A DNA stretch of 40,783 bases, taken from an uncultured Lachnospiraceae bacterium. GTDB taxonomy: Bacteria > Bacillota > Clostridia > Lachnospirales > Lachnospiraceae. Location of the stretch: assembly GCA_947623185.1 (NCBI GenBank), contig CANQGL010000014.1, positions 1-40,783 of the forward strand. Reading direction: 5' to 3'. Below the pieces are notes generated by a model that was given only the letters and a program-made list of their open reading frames with translations, was not told the DNA's origin and did no database searches. This document shows, piece by piece, positions 32,328 through 38,976 of the stretch (position 1 is the stretch's first letter; each line of letters opens with the position of its first letter). The position numbers and the translations under genes were made by a program.

Positions 32328-33425
32328 TTAATCCTGAAGGTTTTTAAAAGGGACAACTGAAATACCGATCTGGCGCGGGAAAATGCAGGTTTCCGTATTT
32401 TTATCCCAGCCCGTTTCATAAACGCAGATAATCTCTCCGTCAGACGCGGCTATATCACTGTAGCCGCCCTTCTCTGCGAGCAAAAGTCCTTGGGAAAAAT
32501 GTTCTCCTCCATCATGACTAATCCTCAATGTCAGATTCTTACGGGCATCATCGCTCCAGTTATAACGGCATTCGCCTCTCTTTATCTTCTCTGCCACTCC
32601 TTCATCCGGATTATCACAATTACAAAACAGAATGTCTCCGTCACCATTTCCGGAGTTTGTTTCCAAGCGTTCCATTGACGCGTGACAGATCGGATCGGGA
32701 AGATCCGGCCTGAGCTTTATGTCCGTCCATTCCCCCGTTCCGCCTCTGCTTTTGCAAAATGCCCGCTGACGCTCCGGACAGTCGTGCCGCACCGTCGCCA
32801 ATACCGTCCCATCATTCAGTTCAACAACTGCTCCCTCATTAGGATTAAGCAGCCACTCGTGCTCTTTCTCAGCTTTCAGTACTTTGCCGATCCCGACAGA
32901 CTGAAATTCATCATCTGTATATATATTGGCAAATCCCGATGGCTTATGTCCATCGCCACCTGTTGTAAACCATGTTGGGATCAGAATTCTCCCACTCTTC
33001 AATCTGATTCCATGACCGGATCCCGTTCCGAAAGCATTCCACGGATAATCCGTTTCCGTATTCCATAGTTTTCTTGTCAAATCTTCCGGCTGCCCCCACG
33101 ACCGCCCATCTCTGCTGGTACAATGCCAAAGCTGTCTGTATTGAATATTCCAGACACAATGGATTTCTGTTTTTCCGGCCACCATCATAATGTTATGAAG
33201 CATACCAGTCTGTCCACCGGAAGCCAGTTCGATCCTTTCGCTCCATGTATGTCCGTTATTACTGCTCACCCGGCAAAACAGCTTTTGATACCGTGGGTAA
33301 CGAAAACACTGCCCCTCATAATAAACTACAAGCGTTCCATCCGGTCCTTTAATAATTCCCGGCCGGCGGTAATAATCAAAATCCTTATCTTGTCCATCTT
33401 CCAGAAGGTAATTGATTACCGGCAT
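32328..33425 (-). CDS. sialidase-fold (BNR/Asp-box) protein, cytoplasmic
   Basis: 365 residues. Six-bladed propeller family features: an Arg-rich start YYRRPGIIK (18-26) in the place of the sialidase FRIP motif; Asp-box-like turns SSNNGHTW (54-61), SRDGRSW (104-110) and SHDGGEHF (303-310); NEGAVVELNDG (196-206) with a candidate acidic catalyst; Arg213 and Arg301 as candidates for the Arg triad; and GYSDIA (321-326), where sialidases place the Tyr nucleophile. There is no signal peptide, so it would act inside the cell on an imported compound. AAAGGATC precedes the ATG. First gene after the main promoter. It could be a sialidase or another glycosidase or lyase of the fold. Confidence 0.8.
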   Translation of the reverse strand: MPVINYLLEDGQDKDFDYYRRPGIIKGPDGTLVVYYEGQCFRYPRYQKLFCRVSSNNGHTWSERIELASGGQTGMLHNIMMVAGKTEIHCVWNIQYRQLWHCTSRDGRSWGQPEDLTRKLWNTETDYPWNAFGTGSGHGIRLKSGRILIPTWFTTGGDGHKPSGFANIYTDDEFQSVGIGKVLKAEKEHEWLLNPNEGAVVELNDGTVLATVRHDCPERQRAFCKSRGGTGEWTDIKLRPDLPDPICHASMERLETNSGNGDGDILFCNCDNPDEGVAEKIKRGECRYNWSDDARKNLTLRISHDGGEHFSQGLLLAEKGGYSDIAASDGEIICVYETGWDKNTETCIFPRQIGISVVPFKNLQD

Positions 33426-33482
33426 ATTTGATCCTTTCCGCGTTTAAGCTTTATATTTCTTTGCTATATTTCATTATAGATG

Positions 33483-33511
33483 ATTATATAACATTATATT
33501 ATGTATGTCAA
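33483..33511 (-). promoter_or_regulatory. consensus promoter of the catabolic operon
   Basis: TTGACA (33511-33506), exactly 17 bp, TATAAT (33488-33483): a perfect sigma-A match. A perfect AT-only inverted repeat ATATAA-CA-TTATAT (33486-33499) overlaps the -10 and spacer and is a possible operator for the GntR protein, though AT richness makes it weak evidence. So strong a promoter would need repression. Confidence 0.85.
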
Positions 33512-33535
33512 TTATTTCTTTTCATTCGGACATAA

Positions 33536-33549
33536 AAAAATGGAATCTC
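33536..33549 (+). repeat. left terminal inverted repeat
   Basis: AAAAATGGAATCTC; the reverse complement is at 37273-37286. It lies 25 bp outside the -35 box of the catabolic operon. Confidence 0.65.
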
Positions 33550-33622
33550 TATTTTGCCAACCACCGATAAGGAAGGTTTGAAAACAAACTAACTTAACGG
33601 CTGGCAGACAGGTTGCAACAGA

Positions 33623-33660
33623 AAGCGGGTAAGAGGTCAAAGACTTCTTGCCCGCTTTTT
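33623..33660 (+). terminator. intrinsic terminator
   Basis: Stem AAGCGGGTAAGA (33623-33634) with TCTTGCCCGCTT (33646-33657; one G-U), followed by TTTTT. It points on the plus strand, away from the catabolic operon. Confidence 0.7.
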
Positions 33661-33971
33661 CTATATCGCGTGGAACAATAGAAAGGCATTTTTGCGCTTT
33701 CGAGGGATATGATATTACTTGCCTTGTTTCCGCCCTCTGTAAGCCGCATAAATCAAGGCTTTTTGCCCGTCTAAATATCCACGCTGGTATGGCAAAATGT
33801 TACGCAGTAGACAGCCATTTTTGAGGGTGGGAATAGAAACGCTCGACTATCGTGTTTTCAAGTCTGCAAAACCGCATGGCGCAAGGCATTTTTGTGCCCT
33901 ATCGCGTAACACATCATCATAGATTGAGGGCGCAAGCGGTCTATCCGTTTGCGCCCTCTTGTCTGCCAAAC

Positions 33972-34041
33972 AGCAAAGATGGGAAAACCGTCAAGGACGC
34001 GAAGCGCGTAGTTTATCCTTGACGGTTTTCCCATCTTTGCT
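33972..34041. repeat. perfect 26-bp inverted repeat
   Basis: Arms 33972-33997 and 34016-34041 are exact reverse complements; the 18-nt loop contains a smaller CGCG-AAG-CGCG stem. It ends 14 bp beyond the stop of the nuclease gene. It could end that transcript or be a binding or processing site for mobile-element proteins. Confidence 0.9.
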
Positions 34042-34055
34042 ATTCAGAAAAATCG

Positions 34056-34808
34056 TTAGTACCCTATTACTTCGGTCGACACCTCTTTGATTATGTCCTT
34101 GCTTATGTCTGATATATTCAACAGATAGACGGTATTCAATCGGGGATTATATATTCCAAGTCGTTTTATTGTTTGAAATTCTTTATGTATTGAATGACAG
34201 CCCATTATATAGTACATCAACAACTGTAATGTGTACTGATTTTTTGGAGCCTCTTTGGAAACTTTGAAATCCCATAAAGTATCATTTGTTAAATAATCAC
34301 CGTCACCAGTTGAAACGGTGTTGGTGTAGCCGCCTTCAAAGGTAAATCCATCTAAAACTATCGGTCCATATTCTTTCCAAAAATCCAAGCAACGGTTAAC
34401 CATTGTGCGGATGTTTTCAATGGTCTCGTTGTTTGGGGAGATTTCTTGGACAGGTCTATATCCCATTAATCCTGCACGAAAACAAACATCATATCCAACT
34501 AATTTGCAAGAATTGGAAATTGATAAATCATCTAACCCTTTAATCTTCTTTAGGAGTTTTTGTGCATAGTCGCTTTCCCTAACTCGCTCTGCGCCTAACA
34601 GAGATATTTGGAAAGCCTCGTTTACAGGTGTTCCCATCATATATCGAGTTAAATAATCGACAGCTAATCCTATCAAACTTGTATGTATATTTTCATCTGT
34701 ATGAAGCTGAATACCATCATCAAGGACAGTAACCGAAAACTCTTTGGGTTTTATGTAACCACCTCTTGGTTGTTTAATAGCCTTTATCCTTTGAGTAACA
34801 GAATACAT
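34056..34808 (-). CDS. RecB-like PD-(D/E)XK nuclease-family protein of the mobile element
   Basis: 250 residues. The second half has GDGDYL (168-173) with Asp169 and Asp171, then LWDFKVSK with the D-x-K pair Asp180/Lys182, then Q195-LLM-Y199, which fits the QxxxY motif of RecB/Cas4-type nucleases; Glu158 (FEGG) may complete the site. The first half is unassigned. AAAGGAG lies 7 nt before the ATG, and a promoter is visible. The composition is AT-rich like the rest of the element. A role in element transfer, defence or replication is possible; none can be chosen from sequence. Confidence 0.7.
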   Translation of the reverse strand: MYSVTQRIKAIKQPRGGYIKPKEFSVTVLDDGIQLHTDENIHTSLIGLAVDYLTRYMMGTPVNEAFQISLLGAERVRESDYAQKLLKKIKGLDDLSISNSCKLVGYDVCFRAGLMGYRPVQEISPNNETIENIRTMVNRCLDFWKEYGPIVLDGFTFEGGYTNTVSTGDGDYLTNDTLWDFKVSKEAPKNQYTLQLLMYYIMGCHSIHKEFQTIKRLGIYNPRLNTVYLLNISDISKDIIKEVSTEVIGY

Positions 34809-34841
34809 GGTTGCTCTCCTTTCTCGACTTGTTTTTATTTT

Positions 34842-34870
34842 ATCATACAGGATTTCGGCATTTCTTGCAA
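34842..34870 (-). promoter_or_regulatory. promoter of the nuclease-like gene
   Basis: TTGCAA (34870-34865), 17-bp spacer, TATGAT (34847-34842). The expected start near 34835 leaves a short leader. Confidence 0.65.
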
Positions 34871-35181
34871 TACGAAAGCGATCCTACCTGTTCAAATTAT
34901 TATTCGTTCCATGCAACAAACCGCCCTTTTTCGATTGGATATTGAGTAGAGGGAAAAGCACATTTTTTGCTCCGACTTTGCCCAAACGGGGTGAGCTGAA
35001 CGTATTAGTAGTGAAAGGGAAAATCTCTGCTCCCCTTTGCCAAACGGCACACCCCAACCTATACAGTACCGAGCGCAAAAAATCTTTGTGAACTTTCTGT
35101 GAAATCTTTGGCATTTTTGAGTTTCCGGGTGTTGTAGTAAGTAGAGGGACAAGTTAAGGGTTTGGGATTTTTTCCAACAAA
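34871..35181. other. AT-rich gap, no gene seen
   Basis: Between the nuclease promoter and the hairpin cluster only short overlapping frames occur, none with a ribosome site and family-like sequence. Probably regulatory or remnant sequence. Confidence 0.5.
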
Positions 35182-35265
35182 AAAATGCGGCGCATTTTGC
35201 GGAAAGGGTACCCCTTTCCTATGCTTGCTACGGAAGAAGCAAGCGGCAAATGGGTACTCATTTGC
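35182..35265. promoter_or_regulatory. cluster of hairpins upstream of the tnpW-like gene
   Basis: Four consecutive inverted repeats: AAAATGC/GCATTTT (35182-35198), GGAAAGGG/CCCTTTCC with one extra C (35201-35219), GCTTGCT/AGCAAGC (35223-35244) and GCAAATG/CATTTGC (35246-35265). Such a series may fold as a leader RNA or serve as recombinase sites. Confidence 0.6.
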
Positions 35266-35308
35266 TGTGCTTGCTCCCTACTCAAAACAAGGAAAGGACG
35301 GGAAAGGA

Positions 35309-35566
35309 ATGGAACGGAAGCGAGAAGCAGAACATAGCGATTTACTGCCCAAAAAGGGCAACCCTCTGAATGAAACCGTATGCTACAAAATCGGCGGGAC
35401 AATCTTTGAAATTGAAACTTCCTGCGGCGGCTCCGAACTGCTCTACGACAAGATGACGCGCCTTATCAAAGCGGAAACCGTGAAAACGCCTGGTGACAAG
35501 GAAATGACGGAGCGTTATAATAACGATAGCAACCTGTTTGTCGGGCGTTCATTACAGGAGGAATGA
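35309..35566 (+). CDS. TnpW-like transposon-encoded protein
   Basis: 85 residues. The core CYKIGGTIFEIETSCGG...LYDKMTRLIKAE resembles the short TnpW family found just upstream of TnpX-type recombinases; function is unknown. The ATG at 35309 is preferred over the ORF start at 35162, because the extra 49 residues cover the hairpin cluster and are not protein-like, and GGAAAGG purines precede it. Its stop lies 3 nt before the recombinase ATG. Confidence 0.7.
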   Translation: MERKREAEHSDLLPKKGNPLNETVCYKIGGTIFEIETSCGGSELLYDKMTRLIKAETVKTPGDKEMTERYNNDSNLFVGRSLQEE

Positions 35567-35569
35567 ACC

Positions 35570-37213
35570 ATGAATACATATCCCGACAACATCACCGCTT
35601 TGTATGCAAGGCTTTCCCAAGAGGACGCTTTGGACGGTGAAAGCAACAGCATAGCCAACCAAAAGAAAATCCTTTTGAAGTATGCAGAGGACAATGATTT
35701 TCCAAATCCAACTTTTTTCATTGATGACGGCGTTTCTGGGGTAACGTTCGATAGGCCCGGCTGGAATGAGATGATAGGGCTTGCGGAAGCGGGAAAGGTC
35801 AAAACCGTTATCGTCAAGGATATGTCCCGCATGGGGCGGGATTATCTGAAAGTCGGCTATTACACCGAGAGTTTCTTTGCCGAGCGCGATATACGGTATA
35901 TCGCTATCAACGACGGTGTGGACAGCGACAAGGGCGACAACGATTTTACCCCATTCCGCAATCTGTTCAACGATTTCTATGCCCGCGATACCAGCAAGAA
36001 AATCCGCGCTGTCATGCGGGCAAAGGGCAACGCCGGGGAACATCTTTGCAGCAATCCGCCCTATGGGTATGTGAAAGACCCCACCGACAAGAAAAAGTGG
36101 ATTGTGGACGAGGAAGCCGCCGAGATCGTCAAGCGGATTTTTGACTTGTGCGTTGCCGGAAAAGGGCCGATGCAGATCGCAAAGGCATTGACCGCAAACA
36201 AGATTTTGACCGTCAAGGCGTACTACGCAAAACGGGACGGGAAGCCTATGCCGGAAAACCTCTATCAATGGGACCCAAAATCTGTTGCGGGGATATTGGA
36301 GCGTCCAGAATATACGGGGTGTACGGTGAACTTCAAAACCTATTCCAAGTCCCACAAACTGAAAAAGCGTCTGCAAAACGCCCCGGAAAATCACCGCATT
36401 TTCCCCGACACACAACCCGCTATCATCAATGAAAAAGTGTGGGAGCGCGTACAGGAACTACGGGCAAACAAACGCCGCCCCGCCAAACAAGCCCAGCGGC
36501 AAGGACTGTTCTCCGGCTTACTCTACTGCGCTGACTGTGGCAGCAAACTACATTTTGCTACGGGTAAGAACATGACCCCGGAGCAGGATTGTTACCGCTG
36601 CGCGAGGTACAAGAGCAATACGGGGGATTGCACCATGCACTTTATCCGCGAAGAAACGCTGAAACGGTTTGTGCTGCGCCGGATATTCGATGTAACCGCC
36701 ATGTTCTTTGAGGACATTATGAGTTTCCAAAAGGCGGTGTATGAGCAGCGGTTTGAAGAAGCGGAAAAGGCGGCCAAAAAGCGCAAGCGGGAAATCGCCC
36801 AAGCCGAAAAGCGGATAGCGGAACTTGACCGGATTTTCAAGCGTATTTATGAAGACGATATATCCGGCGCAATCTCTCACGAACGGTTTTTGAAGTTATC
36901 CGCCGAGTATGAAGCGGAACAGAAAGAACTGACGGAAAAGGTTAAGACAGACTGGGAAATGGTAAATGCCTACGAGCAGGACAAAGCGGATTTTGACAGG
37001 TTTGCGGCAGTCATTCGGAAGTATGTAGGGATTACCGAACTGACACCCACGATTGTCAACGAGTTTGTAAAAAAGATTATCGTCCACGCACCGGACAAGT
37101 CCAGCGGCCACCGGCGGCAGAAAATCCAGATTATCTGGAACTTCGTCGGGGAATTGAAGCAGGACGAGGGCAAGCAGACCATTGAACGAGAAAGAAAAAG
37201 CAGGACAGCATAG
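35570..37213 (+). CDS. large serine recombinase (TnpX/Tn4451-like)
   Basis: 547 residues. Resolvase domain (1-150) with LYARLSQED giving Arg14 and the nucleophile Ser16, VKDMSRMGRDYLKVG, then a recombinase domain, a zinc ribbon (CADC at 320-323; CYRC at 341-344), a coiled-coil stretch rich in Glu/Lys/Arg (about 385-460) and a DUF4368-like end (VNEFVKKIIVHAPDK). It would cut and rejoin DNA at the element ends. An AGGAGG ribosome site lies at the end of the tnpW-like gene, 5 nt before the ATG. All catalytic residues look intact, so it may be active. Confidence 0.93.
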   Translation: MNTYPDNITALYARLSQEDALDGESNSIANQKKILLKYAEDNDFPNPTFFIDDGVSGVTFDRPGWNEMIGLAEAGKVKTVIVKDMSRMGRDYLKVGYYTESFFAERDIRYIAINDGVDSDKGDNDFTPFRNLFNDFYARDTSKKIRAVMRAKGNAGEHLCSNPPYGYVKDPTDKKKWIVDEEAAEIVKRIFDLCVAGKGPMQIAKALTANKILTVKAYYAKRDGKPMPENLYQWDPKSVAGILERPEYTGCTVNFKTYSKSHKLKKRLQNAPENHRIFPDTQPAIINEKVWERVQELRANKRRPAKQAQRQGLFSGLLYCADCGSKLHFATGKNMTPEQDCYRCARYKSNTGDCTMHFIREETLKRFVLRRIFDVTAMFFEDIMSFQKAVYEQRFEEAEKAAKKRKREIAQAEKRIAELDRIFKRIYEDDISGAISHERFLKLSAEYEAEQKELTEKVKTDWEMVNAYEQDKADFDRFAAVIRKYVGITELTPTIVNEFVKKIIVHAPDKSSGHRRQKIQIIWNFVGELKQDEGKQTIERERKSRTA

Positions 37214-37234
37214 CAATTTGCCATGCTGCCCTGC
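37200..37234 (+). terminator. hairpin over the recombinase stop codon
   Basis: 12-bp stem with one mismatch (GCAGGACAGCAT at 37200-37211, ATGCTGCCCTGC at 37223-37234) covers the stop. No T run follows, so it is a weak terminator or a 3' stabiliser. Confidence 0.45.
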
Positions 37235-37272
37235 AAGATACCATTACTTCCTTATGGGTGTGCGGCTTTTGC

Positions 37273-37286
37273 GAGATTCCATTTTT
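37273..37286 (-). repeat. right terminal inverted repeat
   Basis: GAGATTCCATTTTT, exact reverse complement of 33536-33549. Confidence 0.65.
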
Positions 37287-37307
37287 ATTCATACTTAAAT
37301 CGTTCCC

Positions 37308-37331
37308 CATTTCACAGGGATTTTTTCGGGG
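37308..37331. repeat. right copy of island-flanking direct repeat (candidate attachment site)
   Basis: CAGGGATTTTTTCGGGG at 37315-37331 equals 19852-19868; CATTT just upstream (37308-37312) also matches. It sits between the recombinase element and the CoA-transferase gene. Confidence 0.5.
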
Positions 37332-37360
37332 ATTCCACAAAATATGCCGGCTCCTGCTGC

Positions 37361-38686
37361 CTAGCGGAAGTTCTCCCTCGCGTACCGCATGAGCTCATCC
37401 CGAAACTGCGGATGCGCGATCCGCGCCATAGCTTCCGCGCGTTCGAGAAGCGAAAGTCCGGTCAGCTTCGCGATCCCGTATTCCGTCGCGACATATTGGA
37501 TCAGGCTGCGCGGCGCGGAAACGGTGCTGCCGCCGGGTATGAACGGCACGATGTTCGACTTGAGAGAGCCGTCCTTCTTCGTATGCGTCGAGGCGAGGCA
37601 AATAAAGCCTTTTCCTCCCTCGGAGCGGAACGCGCCCTCGAGGAAATCGAGCTGACCGCCCGTCCCGGAGAGCTGGCGGCTGCCCGCCGACTCCGCGTTC
37701 TCCTGCCCCATAAGGTCAAGCTCCACGCCGCCGTTTATGCTGATCACGTTTTTCATCTTCGCGATCCGCTCCGGGGAATGGACGTAATCGACATCGCCTG
37801 GGTGGAAAATATCCGGCTCGGCGTCGAGCCACTCATAGAGCTCCTGCGATCCCATCGCCAGGTTCCATGTCGAATACCCGGCATCAATCTCTTTCCTTGC
37901 GTTCGTCAGCTTGCCCGCGCGGTAAAGCGCCAGAAACGCGTCGCTGATCGTTCCGGTATGGCAGCCGAGGTCCTTTACGTCGGATCCAGCCAGCATCTTC
38001 GCGACCGTGAACGGGACGCCGCCCACTCCGAGCGAAAGGACCGCCCCGTCCGGGATCTCGTCTACGACAAGTTTTGCGATCGCGGTCTCCGTCTCGGACG
38101 GCTCGCGGTAGGTACGGACCGGAAGCGGCTCGTGTTCTCCCTCCACGATATAGTCCGCCTGGGAAATGTGGACCCGATGCGAACCGTTAAGTCCCTGCAG
38201 GCGCGGCAACCGCTCGTTGATCTCAAAAACGACCGTTTTTGCCGCCTCAATGATCGTCGGCCATGCGTAGTTTGAAATTCCCAGCCCGCAGTAACCGTTC
38301 TCATCGGGTGCGGATACCGGCACGAACGCCACGTCGACGCGGATATGGTGACGGTAGATGTCCGGCAGATAACGCAGGATCATCGGCATGAACCGGCAGA
38401 GTCCGCGGCTCTGCAGCTTTCTCTCATAATCGCCGATGTGCCAGCTGTAATAGGTAAACGCGGACTGTTCCTGGTCGCATTCGACGACTTCGATCCGCGG
38501 CCGGATCACCAGCCCGCCCCGGATCTTCACATCCTTAAGCTCGTCCTTTCTGGCGGCGAGCGCCTTATCCATCAGCTCCGGAAATCCGCCTCCAAAACCG
38601 TAATCCACCCAGTCGCCGGAGCAGACCACTTTGGCCGCCTCCTCGGGCGTCACGAATTTACTCCCCTTTGTACCGTTAAAAGCCAT
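37361..38686 (-). CDS. acetyl-CoA hydrolase/transferase-family CoA-transferase
   Basis: 441 residues. Resembles butyryl-CoA:acetate and 4-hydroxybutyrate CoA-transferases: VELDLMGQENAESAGSRQ followed by SGTGGQLDFLEGA, and an early VDVAFVPVSAPDENGYCGLG. It moves CoA between short-chain acyl groups in fermentation; the acyl group cannot be read. The ATG at 38686 has AGGAG 7 nt upstream; six more in-frame residues to 38704 do not. GC-rich like the core genes and outside the island repeat. No clear promoter in the short upstream gap. Confidence 0.9.
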   Translation of the reverse strand: MAFNGTKGSKFVTPEEAAKVVCSGDWVDYGFGGGFPELMDKALAARKDELKDVKIRGGLVIRPRIEVVECDQEQSAFTYYSWHIGDYERKLQSRGLCRFMPMILRYLPDIYRHHIRVDVAFVPVSAPDENGYCGLGISNYAWPTIIEAAKTVVFEINERLPRLQGLNGSHRVHISQADYIVEGEHEPLPVRTYREPSETETAIAKLVVDEIPDGAVLSLGVGGVPFTVAKMLAGSDVKDLGCHTGTISDAFLALYRAGKLTNARKEIDAGYSTWNLAMGSQELYEWLDAEPDIFHPGDVDYVHSPERIAKMKNVISINGGVELDLMGQENAESAGSRQLSGTGGQLDFLEGAFRSEGGKGFICLASTHTKKDGSLKSNIVPFIPGGSTVSAPRSLIQYVATEYGIAKLTGLSLLERAEAMARIAHPQFRDELMRYARENFR

Positions 38687-38730
38687 TTCAAATCTCCTTT
38701 TCATTTTTTTCGGATGCGCAGAAATGATCT

Positions 38731-38974
38731 TTAGCTGTTCATTCCTGTGCCTTCCATAGCGTTATGCTTCGTTTTATCGCGGATTTCGCCTATCAGTTCG
38801 TACATAGTACTGCACGGACACATTTCTGAAGGCTTGTCCACGCCATCCCGTAAGTACCCGTGCAGCCGTGCGGCCGCAATCCGAATCGCCCGGTCCTCGT
38901 TTCCGAACCGATTTAATATCGAATAAATCTGCGGATTGTCCTTGTGATACTCCTGACCGGTCTGATCTCGCCAT
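38731..38974 (-). pseudogene. frameshifted small gene behind the AAA ATPase
   Basis: A well-placed ATG (38974-38972) with GGGGAG 5 nt upstream opens a frame that soon becomes unlike protein. The neighbouring frame reads about 80 protein-like residues (YHKDNPQIYSILNRFGNED, then AIRIAAARLHGYLRDG) to a stop at 38731, but has no start codon of its own and runs directly on from the ATPase stop. Removing one G after the ATG would join start and body. It is either a decayed gene, a sequence error or a programmed shift. Function unknown. Confidence 0.5.
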
Positions 38975-38976
38975 AT

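Larger units (their letters stand above)
33550..34055. other. gene-free left end of the element with strong hairpins
   Basis: No intact gene is seen. Contents: a terminator-like stem (33623-33660), a 14-bp stem with one G-T pair (33926-33958, GAGGGCGCAAGCGG side) and a perfect 26-bp inverted repeat (33972-34041). Short open stretches read like broken remnants of conjugative-element genes but could not be assigned. Confidence 0.6.
33536..37286. mobile_element. serine-recombinase mini-element with terminal inverted repeats
   Basis: About 3.75 kb bounded by a perfect 14-bp inverted repeat (33536-33549 and 37273-37286). It holds a RecB-like nuclease gene, a TnpW-like gene and a large serine recombinase, plus several strong hairpins, the inventory of a Tn4451/TnpX-like or decayed conjugative element. 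No relaxase or transfer gene is present, so it is at most mobilised by others. Confidence 0.6.
19845..37331. mobile_element. candidate integrated island carrying the Amadori/hydantoinase operon
   Basis: The block between the two direct repeats is visibly richer in A and T than the genes on both sides, has all its metabolic genes under one promoter, and has a serine recombinase at its right end beside one repeat copy. Removing it would join the CoA-transferase gene to the rimP promoter, a sensible ancestral arrangement. The smaller recombinase element (33536-37286) has its own inverted repeats, so two nested events are also possible. Confidence 0.4.

Noticed and set aside
34871-35308. Small frames (for example 34884-35114 on minus and 34807-35091 on plus)
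   Set aside because: They overlap each other on both strands, lack ribosome sites and show no family features.
38774-38974. 66-residue protein from the ATG behind the AAA ATPase
   Set aside because: The ribosome site is good, but the translated sequence looks random while the adjacent frame is protein-like; treated as a frameshifted gene.
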